From a virus, in the IMG/VR virus record IMGVR_UViG_3300035666_002029, positions 1 to 34,800 of that record: DNA of 34,800 nt. One strand, given 5' to 3'. Position numbers and translations under genes: made by a program. Below are positions 1-7,827 of the stretch, one piece after another (the first letter of the stretch is position 1; each line of letters begins with the position of its first letter). The notes below the pieces were generated by a model. The model saw only the letters and a program-made list of their open reading frames with translations. It did no database searches and had not been told where the DNA came from.

Positions 1-2
1 AG

Positions 3-266
3 ATCAAAGCTACCAAAGGCGGTAAAGACATAGAATTTGCTAAGAGAACAAGGATTTCTTGTGATAAAAATCACGTTACGGGAGTTACAGCAGTTGCAAA
101 AGTAATAATGACTCCTCATGGATTCATCGATGATAAGCCTGCAGCTATTAAAGCTTATCAAAGTACTCACTCCCATGAATGGGCAAAAATTCTAGGATCG
201 GATACATTTGATATAGTGGAAGAAGAAGCAGATAATTTAGAGATATTCGATACATCAGAAGACTAA
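3..266 (+). CDS. C-terminal fragment, possibly RecA/UvsX-like recombinase
   Basis: Only the last 87 residues are in the window; the start lies upstream. The visible reading frame runs from base 3 to a TAA at 264-266. It holds a basic stretch (FAKRTRI, then KNHVTGVTA, then a hydrophobic strand ending in TPHGF) followed by a Glu/Asp-rich acidic tail. An acidic tail and a position just before exonuclease and helicase genes would suit a UvsX/RecA-type recombinase, because T4 places uvsX next to its helicase gene 41. No Walker motif is visible in this fragment, so the family is a guess from context and general character. Codon use matches the replication genes downstream. Confidence 0.35.
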   Translation: MKATKGGKDIEFAKRTRISCDKNHVTGVTAVAKVIMTPHGFIDDKPAAIKAYQSTHSHEWAKILGSDTFDIVEEEADNLEIFDTSED

Positions 267-325
267 TTATCATATATTTATTATAGTTAGAGAGTTAGTG
301 CGATTAACTATCTATAATAAACTTT

Positions 326-384
326 GGACTCTAGATGCATTGGTCATCGCACGACCTTTGCATTCGATGAGTCCTTTTTATTTT
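326..384 (+). terminator. Long hairpin with T-rich tail (terminator-like), directly before the HNH start
   Basis: Bases 326-331 (GGACTC) pair with 369-374 (GAGTCC), 335-339 (ATGCA) with 359-363 (TGCAT), and 342-345 (GGTC) with 353-356 (GACC). The loop is 346-352, and two internal loops separate the three helices, giving 15 base pairs. A run TTTTTATTTT (375-384) follows, and the HNH ATG begins at 385. The shape fits an intrinsic terminator for the upstream gene. It could also fold over the start region of the endonuclease mRNA and limit its translation, as is known for stem-loops upstream of T4 homing endonuclease genes. That second role is inference. Confidence 0.65.
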
Positions 385-1161
385 ATGAAAAGCAAAAAAA
401 GAGATACTTCTATAGCTAGAAATATATGGAAATCAACTTTTGGAGAAATACCAAAAGATGAGTTAGGTAGATCTTATGAAATACATCATATAGATAGTAA
501 TCCTGAAAATAATAGTATTGAAAACTTATCATGTATTAGTATAGAAGATCATTATAAAACTCATATTGAAAGAGGCGAAATTGCTGCTGCTTTATTAATA
601 GCTCAAAGAATTGATTTATTAGAAAAACCTAAACAAAAAACGAAATGGGTTTATAAGAATAATAAAGAAATGTTAGTATCATTAGATAGAATAGATGATT
701 ATATAAATTCTGGATGGACATTAGGTATGATTAGCACAAAGGGTAAAAATAATCCTATGCATAAGTCAAATGGAGTAAAACCACCTAGTTTAAATAAAAT
801 ATGGATAAACAATAAAGTTATAGATATTTTGATAGATAAGCGCAAAGAACAAGAATATATATATGAAAATTCAGAATGGATACGAGGTAGGCTTAGAATA
901 GCGGGAGATAGAAATGCTAAATCATTCACAGGCCGATTTGGAATATTGCACCCTAGATCTAAAAATGTGTGTAAAATAGACATTAGCACACACAAGATTA
1001 TACAAGTTTACAATGGTGTAAGAGAAGCAATGAGAAATACTAATCAAAAGCATCCAGGAAATATAAGCTCTTCTTGTAAAACATACGAAAAGTATGAAAA
1101 CGGAGAATTAAAAAATCCGAAAATATGTTATGGTTACTATTGGAAATATGAAAAGTTATGA
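385..1161 (+). CDS. HNH homing endonuclease with NUMOD-type DNA-binding repeats
   Basis: A 258-residue free-standing homing endonuclease of the phage HNH class. Near residues 30-60 it has the HNH core: EIHHID, then NNSIENL, then a His in EDHYKTH. A segment typical of phage endonucleases follows (WVYKNNKE...SGWTLGM). The C-terminus has a NUMOD1-like unit (DISTHKIIQVYNGVREA ... YGYYWKYEK) that should bind DNA. ATG 385 is chosen because the frame upstream (open to GTG 298) runs through a hairpin and has no protein-like character. Codons are more AT-biased (GAT, AAT, ATA) than in the replication genes either side, which fits recent insertion as a selfish element. No intron borders were recognised, and neighbouring genes appear intact. 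Confidence 0.85.
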   Translation: MKSKKRDTSIARNIWKSTFGEIPKDELGRSYEIHHIDSNPENNSIENLSCISIEDHYKTHIERGEIAAALLIAQRIDLLEKPKQKTKWVYKNNKEMLVSLDRIDDYINSGWTLGMISTKGKNNPMHKSNGVKPPSLNKIWINNKVIDILIDKRKEQEYIYENSEWIRGRLRIAGDRNAKSFTGRFGILHPRSKNVCKIDISTHKIIQVYNGVREAMRNTNQKHPGNISSSCKTYEKYENGELKNPKICYGYYWKYEKL

Positions 1162-1228
1162 AATACTATTACTAAAAAATTTAGCAATATACTAATTTTA
1201 TACTTTTTTAACAATAAAAAATTAAGTT

Positions 1229-2269
1229 TTGAAAGAAGATTACAAAAAGATATTTGACTCTTTAGGAAAAGGATCAGATCAAGAAGAAGTCGTACAGAAA
1301 AAAGTCAACGATAGAGTATTATTAGTTGATTCTTTAAACACCTTTATAAGATCTTTTACTGTAATTAGACACATTAATAAAAGTGGCAATCATGTGGGAG
1401 GTTTAACTGGCTATCTTAGGTCTCTGAGTTACGCGATAAGCCTAGTCAGACCAACCAGAATCATACTGGTGTTCGATGGACAAGGTTCATCCACAAACAA
1501 GAGGTACATATATCCTGAATACAAAGCTAATAGGGGAATAAGACGGATCACTAACTGGGATACGTTTGAAAATCAAGAGCAAGAGTCAGAGGCAATAACC
1601 AATCAATTGGTCAGGTTGATAGACTATCTAAAGTGTCTTCCTGTCGACTTATTGTCCATAGATAAAGTAGAGGCCGATGACGTTATTGGTTATTTGGTAA
1701 AACAGTTACCAGAATCGAAGATAACCATACTATCCAGTGATAGAGATTATTTACAGTTGGTCAACGATAACGTAGAAGTTTACTCTCCTACTAAAAAAAT
1801 ATTCTATAACAAAAAGAGAGTTTTAGAGGAGTACGAAGTAACTTCAAAAAATTTCTTAACTCATAAAATATTAGTCGGTGACAAAGGAGATAACGTACCG
1901 GGCGTTAATGGGCTTGGAATAAAAACTCTCGTAAAGCATTTCCCAGAATTGACCACAGAAAAAGAATTTACGCTAAATATGTTGTTAGAAAAGTGTGAAT
2001 TGGGTAACGATAAGGTCCATTCAAAAATTTTAGCTTTTAAGAATCAATTAGCAATAAACAAACTATTGATGGATCTTCACGATCCTAACATTCCACAAGA
2101 ATCTATGGAACACATAGCTGAGTTATTGGATAATCCTAATAAGAATTTTTATCCACGAGAATTTCAAATTTTATATAATGAAGACGATTTAGGAAATTCC
2201 ATAAATAACTTACAGTCGTGGTTATACAACGCTTTTCACGAATTGAGTAAAATAAAAAAACATGAATAG
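1229..2269 (+). CDS. 5'-3' exonuclease / flap endonuclease (PolA N-terminal domain family)
   Basis: A 346-residue metal-dependent 5' nuclease of the FEN / T4 RNase H / PolA 5'-exonuclease family, expected to remove RNA primers and flaps at the phage replication fork. Visible acidic motifs are LLVDS (Asp34), FDGQ (82-85), VEADD (147-151), SSDRD (169-173) and GDKGDNVPG (217-225); the last is the helix-3-turn / H3TH metal and DNA-binding region. The polymerase gene here lacks this domain, so the activity is supplied separately. TTG 1229 is the only reasonable start: an in-frame stop lies at 1223 and the next Met is about 250 residues in. The 3' end overlaps the next gene by 8 nt. Confidence 0.9.
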   Translation: MKEDYKKIFDSLGKGSDQEEVVQKKVNDRVLLVDSLNTFIRSFTVIRHINKSGNHVGGLTGYLRSLSYAISLVRPTRIILVFDGQGSSTNKRYIYPEYKANRGIRRITNWDTFENQEQESEAITNQLVRLIDYLKCLPVDLLSIDKVEADDVIGYLVKQLPESKITILSSDRDYLQLVNDNVEVYSPTKKIFYNKKRVLEEYEVTSKNFLTHKILVGDKGDNVPGVNGLGIKTLVKHFPELTTEKEFTLNMLLEKCELGNDKVHSKILAFKNQLAINKLLMDLHDPNIPQESMEHIAELLDNPNKNFYPREFQILYNEDDLGNSINNLQSWLYNAFHELSKIKKHE

Positions 2270-2717
2270 AGGTGCTTTCTTAAAAACTTTGAGTCTATCT
2301 GCTGGAGCTATAGCATTTTCTCCTCTATTATCTTTCGCACATGAGAATAGAGTGAAAATATATAAAATTAATACTCCAGTATTTCAGCTAACATATACAG
2401 ATGGACAAAAAGATGTTTTTGGTAATCTTATTAAACACACATGTTCTGGCTTCGTAAATACAATGTATGGCACACTAGATGAAAGATTACAAAACTATAA
2501 AAAATATCATATAAAAGATGAAGAAGAGAATATAAGTGTTATACTTTATTGTGAAAGAGAAGAGACACTTCCAATGATTGCTCAATGCTCTGATAATAGA
2601 TTAGTATTCTCTGGCGAAGAAAAGGTTATAAAATATACTAGAGCGTGTATTTACAAAAACATCCAAGTTATAAACGCACCAAGCTTACCAGTGTCATTCG
2701 CAGTATCAGCCAATTAA
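2262..2717 (+). CDS. Small exported protein with degenerate Tat-like signal
   Basis: A 151-residue protein I do not recognise. It begins with an obvious export signal: NRGAFLK, a hydrophobic stretch (LSLSAGAIAFSPLLSFA), and a likely cleavage site after residue 26 (SFA-HEN). The first segment matches the Tat box (S/T)RRxFLK except that the second Arg is Gly. The mature part is about 125 residues, mostly short beta-like segments, with three or four Cys, and ends in a hydrophobic stretch. It sits between exonuclease and helicase, overlapping the former by 8 nt, yet is more AT-rich than both. It is probably a late-acquired accessory gene acting in the periplasm or at the cell surface, perhaps affecting the host envelope; this is inference. 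Confidence 0.6.
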   Translation: MNRGAFLKTLSLSAGAIAFSPLLSFAHENRVKIYKINTPVFQLTYTDGQKDVFGNLIKHTCSGFVNTMYGTLDERLQNYKKYHIKDEEENISVILYCEREETLPMIAQCSDNRLVFSGEEKVIKYTRACIYKNIQVINAPSLPVSFAVSAN

Positions 2718-2734
2718 AAAAACATAAAATAATA

Positions 2735-4111
2735 ATGGTATTAAATTCACTAAATCAATACGGACACGGTTTTCAAATAAAAGTACTATCGAGTTTATTA
2801 AAACACAAAGAGTTTTTACAAAATATACACGACGCGATAGAAAAAGACTACTTCGATAGTCCATCTGGTCAGTGGATAGTCGCAGAAGTGCTTAGGTACT
2901 ACTATAAGTACAATACAGTACCCACTCTGGACTCTTTGCAAGCAGAAGTGAAGAAGATCGACAACGAAGTGTTGCGTGTGTCTGTAATAGAAAACTTAAA
3001 AGAGTCTTTAAAAGCCAGTAACGAAGATAGAGAGTACGTTGAGCAAGAATTCAATAATTTTTGTAGAAATCAACAAATAAAAAAAGCAATATTAAATTCG
3101 GTTAGTTTACTAGAAAACGGTAAATACGAAGAGATAGAGCTTATTATAAAAAACGCTCTTAAGTCTGGGCAAGACAAGTCGATAGGTCACGAATACGATA
3201 GGGACGTTGAGTCTAGATTTAGACAAGATGTTAGAAAAGTAGTACCTACGCCGTGGCCAAACGTCAATGAATTGTTGGCTGGTGGACTGGGAGTTGGAGA
3301 TTTGGGACTAATATTCGGAAATCCAGGAGGAGGTAAATCTTGGATGCTAGTTAACCTTGGAGCAATGGCTGTAAAAGCCGGTATGACGGTAGCCCATTAC
3401 ACACTAGAACTTTCAGAAGATTATGTGGGTAAAAGGTACGATGCTATATTCACAGGAATAGACGTACGAGACATACACATGCACAGAGCCGAGGTCGAAG
3501 AAGCTGTAAGTAAATTACCAGGAAAGTTGATCATACGAGAATTTTCTATGGGAAAAGCTAGTCCTCACGCAATAGAAAATCACTATAACAAGTGTAAAAA
3601 CATGGGCATAGTTCCCGACTTGATCATAATAGATTACGTCGATCTACTCAAACCTGTTCACAGGAGCAAAGAGCGGAAAGATGAATTGGACGATCTATAC
3701 GCAAGCATAAAGGGAATGGCAAGAGAACTCAAAGTGCCTATATGGACCGTATCTCAAGTTAATCGTGCTGGCGCTAAGGACGATGTTATCGAAGGAGATA
3801 AAGCCGCAGGATCTTACAACAAACTAATGATAGCGGATTTTGCCATGTCTTTATCGAGAAAAAGAATGGACAAAGTTAACGGTACTGGTAGAATACACAT
3901 TATGAAAAACAGATACGGCGGCGATGGTATGACGTATTCGGCCACTGTAAATACTGCGTGTGGATTTATAGATGTGAGTAACTCTCAAATGAACGATGAT
4001 GATCTAACTTTCGACGATGGAAATTCTCAACCTAAGCAACAAATAGGCGGATTTAGTAGCGACGAAAGAAAGTACTTGGCTCAAAAATTCTTTGAATTAA
4101 GTACAAAATAG
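2735..4111 (+). CDS. Replicative DNA helicase, DnaB / T4 gp41 family
   Basis: A 458-residue hexameric helicase expected to unwind the phage fork 5'-3' with the family A polymerase. The N-terminal ~150 residues look like the helical DnaB-N region. The RecA-like core has Walker A GNPGGGKS (about 195-202), an acidic segment after HYTLELSED, Walker B PDLIIIDYVDLL (about 294-305) and the DnaB motif SQVNR (about 340-344). A near-C-terminal basic KNRYGG fits the arginine-finger/H4 region. The acidic, Gln-rich tail is short. ATG 2735 is chosen over the longer frame from GTG 2645, which would overlap the preceding gene and give a non-family N-terminus. The start follows an A-rich leader without a Shine-Dalgarno sequence. 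Confidence 0.93.
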   Translation: MVLNSLNQYGHGFQIKVLSSLLKHKEFLQNIHDAIEKDYFDSPSGQWIVAEVLRYYYKYNTVPTLDSLQAEVKKIDNEVLRVSVIENLKESLKASNEDREYVEQEFNNFCRNQQIKKAILNSVSLLENGKYEEIELIIKNALKSGQDKSIGHEYDRDVESRFRQDVRKVVPTPWPNVNELLAGGLGVGDLGLIFGNPGGGKSWMLVNLGAMAVKAGMTVAHYTLELSEDYVGKRYDAIFTGIDVRDIHMHRAEVEEAVSKLPGKLIIREFSMGKASPHAIENHYNKCKNMGIVPDLIIIDYVDLLKPVHRSKERKDELDDLYASIKGMARELKVPIWTVSQVNRAGAKDDVIEGDKAAGSYNKLMIADFAMSLSRKRMDKVNGTGRIHIMKNRYGGDGMTYSATVNTACGFIDVSNSQMNDDDLTFDDGNSQPKQQIGGFSSDERKYLAQKFFELSTK

Positions 4112-4315
4112 AATATTTATTCAAGCAAATCCAAGCATCAAGGCAATAAGTTTAGTATACGCCTAACCCAAAAGGAAATACAACAAATATCATACAATGC
4201 CTGATCTTTGGTTGCGAAAATACACGTCATTAATTATTGGAATAGTTACAAACATTCGAAGGGCTCGGAAAGTTCTTCGAGTAGATATTATTTTTTATGT
4301 TTTAAAAACAAAATT
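4112..4315 (+). other. Leader region before nrdB
   Basis: About 204 bases separate the helicase stop from the chosen nrdB start. The stretch begins with AATATTTAT (4112-4120), a motif seen before several other genes here. It contains a modest hairpin: 4264-4269 (CTCGGA) pairs with 4276-4281 (TTCGAG, with one G-T pair); TCGAAG (4256-4261) with CTTCGA (4275-4280) is a competing fold. A T-rich run follows about ten bases later. Two frames stay open through it, one joined to nrdB, but the extra residues look unlike any RNR N-terminus. I therefore treat it as a leader that may hold a promoter or attenuator. Confidence 0.35.
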
Positions 4316-5290
4316 ATGGGAATATTTGATAAAAGAGTTAACTTTAAACCATTCGAATACCCAGAGGTCATGGAGTATGTCGACGCAGTAAATCACAGTT
4401 ATTGGATACACACAGAGTGGAATTTTATGAGTGATATACACGATTTCCACGTAAAGCTTGCTCCTCACGAAAAAAACGCCATAAAGAATACGCTGCTTGC
4501 AATATCTCAGATAGAAGTAAGTGTTAAGACTTTTTGGGGCAAATTATATGATAGGTTTCCTAAACCTGAGTTTAATGCTGTTGGTTCTACGTTTGCAGAA
4601 TCTGAAGTTCGCCACGAACGAGCGTATTCTCACTTATTGGAGGTGTTAAACTTAAACGGAGATTTTGAACTCTTATTACAAGAGCCTGTTATCCAAGGTA
4701 GAGTAGATTACTTGACAAAGTATTTGCGTGGCGCTTCGACAAACAGCGATGAAAATTACACGTTAACTCTAGCGCTTTTTTCACTTTTTATAGAAAACGT
4801 TAGTTTGTTTAGTCAATTCGCCATAATAAAAGCGTTCAATAAGCATAAAAATGTTTTGAAAGACATAGATAACGTTGTGCAAGCTACCCAAAAAGAAGAA
4901 ACAGTACACGCTTTATTGGGATCTTATGTTATCAACAAAGTTAAAGAAGAATTTCCAGAATGGTTCAACGAAGAGTTTTATACGAAAATATATCGCGCTT
5001 GTAAGAAAGCGTATGAAGCTGAGAGCAAGATAATTGATTGGATATTCGAACAAGGGGAATTAGACTTTTTACCAAAAGACGTGCTTAAAGAGTACATCAA
5101 AAGTAGATTTAATGATAGTGTAAAAATGATAGGCGGAGAAGCCGTATTTGAAATCGATCAAGAGTTGGTTAATCAACTCAAGTGGTTCGAAGAAGAGGTG
5201 TACGCTGAAGTAAACACGGATTTTTTCAACAAGAAAGCAGTTACATATTCAAAGAAAACAAAATCAATAACGGAAGCAGATCTATTTTAA
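4316..5290 (+). CDS. nrdB: Ribonucleoside-diphosphate reductase, small (beta) subunit
   Basis: A 324-residue class I RNR beta subunit that carries the diiron-tyrosyl radical cofactor for NrdA. Likely metal ligands are Glu67, Glu97 and His100 (EVRH), Glu160 (LFIE), and Glu195/His198 (EETVH). A Tyr at 104 (HERAYSH) matches the radical tyrosine position of E. coli NrdB, so this is not a Tyr-less class Ic type. The C-terminus ends in a short acidic/hydrophobic tail (ITEADLF), the kind used to dock to NrdA. ATG 4316 gives the family's typical start (MGIFDKR). nrdA follows after 2 nt, so the pair is cotranscribed in beta-alpha order. Confidence 0.95.
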   Translation: MGIFDKRVNFKPFEYPEVMEYVDAVNHSYWIHTEWNFMSDIHDFHVKLAPHEKNAIKNTLLAISQIEVSVKTFWGKLYDRFPKPEFNAVGSTFAESEVRHERAYSHLLEVLNLNGDFELLLQEPVIQGRVDYLTKYLRGASTNSDENYTLTLALFSLFIENVSLFSQFAIIKAFNKHKNVLKDIDNVVQATQKEETVHALLGSYVINKVKEEFPEWFNEEFYTKIYRACKKAYEAESKIIDWIFEQGELDFLPKDVLKEYIKSRFNDSVKMIGGEAVFEIDQELVNQLKWFEEEVYAEVNTDFFNKKAVTYSKKTKSITEADLF

Positions 5291-5292
5291 TT

Positions 5293-6942
5293 ATGGAAAA
5301 TAACTATAGGTGGTTAACAGAGCAAAGCAAGACTTTTTTGGAAAGAGATTATTTACTTCCAAATCAAACTATAGATGAGAGAGTTACAATAATTTGTGAA
5401 ACAGCTGAAAAGAGACTTAGAATAGAAGGTTTCGCAAAGAAGTTTAAAGAGAACGTACAAAAGGGATGGTATAGTTTTTCCACTCCGGTGTGGACAAACT
5501 ACGGCACAGACAGAGGGCTTCCAATATCTTGTTTTGGATCTTACGTGGGAGACAGCATGGAGAGCATATTAGAATCCGTAGCTGAGGTCGGTATGATGAC
5601 TAAGATGGGAGGCGGAACTTCTGGATATTTTGGTCATTTAAGAGCTCGCGGTTCAGAAATAAAAAACAACGGTTACTCTTCAGGAGCGGTACATCAAATG
5701 CAAATGTTCAATAATTTGATAAACGTAGTTAGTCAAGGAAAAACTCGTAGAGGAAACTTCGCTGCTTATTTAGATTTGAACCATAAGGATATTATGGAGT
5801 TTTTGACGATAAGGAGTGAAGGAAGTCCCATTCAAGATTTATCTTTTGGAGTTTGCGCACCGCGAGAGTGGTTACAACAAATGAAAGACGGAGATCAAGA
5901 AAAGAGAAAAGTGTGGGCCAAAGTGTTGCAAATAAGATCAGAAATTGGGTACCCTTATATAGAATTCATCGACAACGCTAACGAGAATACAGTAGACGTA
6001 TACAAAGATAAGGCAATGAGAATATTGGCTTCAAATTTGTGTAACGAAATTCAACTACCATCTGACGAATTTGAGTCTTTTGTTTGTTGCTTGTGTTCTA
6101 TGAACTTGAGATACTTCGATGAGTGGTACAACACAGACGCAGTAAAGTTAATGGTGTATTTTTTGGATACTGTGATGGAAGAATTCATAGAGAAATCTAA
6201 AAAAATAAAGTTCATGGATAGAGCAACCAGATTCGCAGAGAGACATCGAGCTCTCGGACTTGGTAGACTCGGTTGGCACAGTTATTTGCAAAGTAAAATG
6301 ATACCTTTCGAATCCATGGAAGCCAAAATAGAAAACGTGAAGATAGCAAAATTCATGAAAGAGGAAGCTTACACAGCATCAAAAGAATTGGCAGACATGT
6401 TTGGCGAACCTGAATTGTTAAAGGGTTACGGTAGAAGGAACACCACGCTGTTGGCGGACGCTCCCACAAAATCTTCAGCTTTCATATTGGGTCAAGCGTC
6501 AGAATCTAACGAACCAGTAAAATCTAATTATTACGTAACTGATCTTGCAAAGATAAAATTCACTGTTAAGAATCCGTATCTATTAGAACTATTGGAGAGT
6601 AAAGGTCAAAATACAGAAGAAACCTGGAATAGCATACTCAAAAGGGCTGGAAGCGTTCAACACTTAGATTTTTTAACAGAACACGAAAAAAATGTGTTTA
6701 AAACCTTTTCAGAGATTTCCCAGAGGGAGGTAATAATTCAAGCCAGTCAACGACAAAAATACATAGATCAAGGACAGTCTTTAAATCTAATGATACACCC
6801 CTCTGTACCTGTAAAAGACGTTAACGCTTTGATACTCGAAGCAGAGAGTCTTGGGGTGAAGGGACTTTATTATCAATTCTCAGTAAATGCAGCTCAGCAG
6901 TTCACCCGGGACATCCTGGCCTGCGCGAGTTGCGAAGCCTGA
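5293..6942 (+). CDS. nrdA: Ribonucleoside-diphosphate reductase, large (alpha) subunit, lacking ATP-cone
   Basis: A 549-residue class I RNR catalytic subunit; it reduces ribonucleotides using the radical from NrdB. It is about 200 residues shorter than E. coli NrdA and starts close to the catalytic barrel, so the N-terminal ATP-cone that senses dATP is absent. Active-site residues are visible: Cys80 (PISCFG), NLCNE at 248-252 (Asn, radical Cys250, Glu) and Cys268 (CSMNLR). The GLYY pair near the C-terminus fits the radical-transfer tyrosines. The protein ends CASCEA, a short redox Cys pair that thioredoxin could reduce. The last ~50 bp are strikingly GC-rich and use codons (CGG, CTG, CAG, GCC) rare elsewhere in the gene. 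Confidence 0.95.
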   Translation: MENNYRWLTEQSKTFLERDYLLPNQTIDERVTIICETAEKRLRIEGFAKKFKENVQKGWYSFSTPVWTNYGTDRGLPISCFGSYVGDSMESILESVAEVGMMTKMGGGTSGYFGHLRARGSEIKNNGYSSGAVHQMQMFNNLINVVSQGKTRRGNFAAYLDLNHKDIMEFLTIRSEGSPIQDLSFGVCAPREWLQQMKDGDQEKRKVWAKVLQIRSEIGYPYIEFIDNANENTVDVYKDKAMRILASNLCNEIQLPSDEFESFVCCLCSMNLRYFDEWYNTDAVKLMVYFLDTVMEEFIEKSKKIKFMDRATRFAERHRALGLGRLGWHSYLQSKMIPFESMEAKIENVKIAKFMKEEAYTASKELADMFGEPELLKGYGRRNTTLLADAPTKSSAFILGQASESNEPVKSNYYVTDLAKIKFTVKNPYLLELLESKGQNTEETWNSILKRAGSVQHLDFLTEHEKNVFKTFSEISQREVIIQASQRQKYIDQGQSLNLMIHPSVPVKDVNALILEAESLGVKGLYYQFSVNAAQQFTRDILACASCEA

Positions 6943-6955
6943 TATTTATATTCGT

Positions 6956-7243
6956 ATGCCGTACACATTAAGAATAAAGAGCGAGAACACAATATATCAA
7001 ACAGAAGTAAGGTGTAGAGTGAACGAAAATGACTTTAACTACACTCAAAATCCGACCGCTATAGAGCCCGGTACAGACGGCTCAGTCGCGAATAACATAA
7101 CAGGATCAGACTTTAGACCTTACGCAACTACAATAGGTTTGTACAATCAAAAAAACGAATTGATTGTGGTTGGAAAATTTGCAAACCCAATACCCATACC
7201 AAGAAACACAGATATCGTATTTGTAGTTAGGTGGGATTCTTAA
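6956..7243 (+). CDS. Conserved-looking small beta-rich phage protein
   Basis: A 95-residue protein with no signal peptide or membrane segment. Short beta-like strands dominate (TEVRCRVNE, YATTIGLYN, ELIVVGKF, DIVFVVRWD), with a Gly/Asn-rich middle (DGSVANNITGSDF). The pattern of a variable N-half followed by a GLYN...ELIVVGK...IPRNTDIVFVVRWD half resembles small virion-associated or tail proteins of tailed phages, but I cannot name a family. ATG 6956 is chosen over an upstream ATG at 6887 that would overlap nrdA. It follows the nrdA stop by 13 nt, with a TATTTATA motif between. Confidence 0.6.
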   Translation: MPYTLRIKSENTIYQTEVRCRVNENDFNYTQNPTAIEPGTDGSVANNITGSDFRPYATTIGLYNQKNELIVVGKFANPIPIPRNTDIVFVVRWDS

Positions 7244-7262
7244 TATTAAAAAACAAGTTACA

Positions 7263-7469
7263 ATGACAATTACGTTAACACAAGAGGTTATATTCGGAGC
7301 AGTGGGAGTACTGCTAACGATATTACAAGTTTATCAGCTTAGATTGATCTATAAAGTAAAGAAAGACATAGATATACTTTACGGACAAGTAGCTCGCATA
7401 ATACTACAGCTAGCTTATAGAAACGCTACGACTCAAGAAAATAGCGAAAACAATACTACTATTAAGTGA
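7263..7469 (+). CDS. Small single-pass membrane protein
   Basis: A 68-residue protein with one N-terminal membrane segment (about residues 8-28, VIFGAVGVLLTILQVYQLRLI). A basic amphipathic stretch (YKVKKDIDILYGQVARIILQL) and a polar tail rich in Asn, Thr and Glu follow. The layout suggests N-out, C-in insertion in the inner membrane. Its function is not recognised. Size and topology would allow a spanin-like, holin-partner or phage membrane-attachment role, but no motif distinguishes these. It lies 19 nt after the preceding gene with an A-rich leader. Confidence 0.5.
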   Translation: MTITLTQEVIFGAVGVLLTILQVYQLRLIYKVKKDIDILYGQVARIILQLAYRNATTQENSENNTTIK

Positions 7470-7485
7470 TATTTATACAAAAATC

Positions 7486-7824
7486 ATGTCTATTTTAGAA
7501 TTAAATAGTATACTCGGTCCAAAAGATACGTCCGGAATAAAAGACTCATCTATATCCGATAACAATACATCTTTGGGTCCAAAACCCAATCAAGCAAGGG
7601 GAGAAAGTTTGGATACAAAAACTAGCGATCTTGATCCTCAAGAGAGCGTAAAATCAAAAGTTAGTTTAGATACAATAAAAAGTTCGTTGGCGGCGCCAGA
7701 ATCTACGGTGGAAACTAAACAAAAACAGATAACGAGTCAATTCGCTCCAGTACCGCCTATTAAAGTAACAACTTTACCAGTAGATTCTAACGATAGCTTA
7801 TTTTCTAACAACTCTACTAGATAA
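7486..7824 (+). CDS. Hydrophilic low-complexity protein
   Basis: A 112-residue protein, very rich in Ser, Asp, Lys, Thr and Pro, with no membrane segment and few aromatic residues, so probably disordered. A short motif recurs: ILGPKDTSG (about residues 9-17) and SLGPKPNQ (about 29-36). No family is recognised. It sits in a run of small genes between RNR and polymerase, preceded by a GATATTTATAC motif at 7468-7478. Codon use and the absence of in-frame stops in an AT-rich region support it as real. Confidence 0.5.
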   Translation: MSILELNSILGPKDTSGIKDSSISDNNTSLGPKPNQARGESLDTKTSDLDPQESVKSKVSLDTIKSSLAAPESTVETKQKQITSQFAPVPPIKVTTLPVDSNDSLFSNNSTR

Positions 7825-7827
7825 TTA

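Noticed and set aside
360-374. Hammerhead ribozyme (GATGAGTCC resembles part of its core)
   Set aside because: The GAAA segment, the second half of the core and the needed stem arrangement are missing, while GAGTCC is fully used in the long hairpin with GGACTC.
4197-4391. Small + strand gene starting at 4197
   Set aside because: It overlaps the nrdB start in another frame, has no protein-like features, and the nrdB N-terminus is secure.
5293-6942. Intein or intron still present in nrdA
   Set aside because: The catalytic motifs run without interruption and the protein is shorter than usual, so only a possible scar at the 3' end remains.
6956-7243. Longer frame from 6887 for the protein after nrdA
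   Set aside because: The added 23 residues come from the GC-rich nrdA tail in another frame and look non-native; ATG 6956 is a better start.
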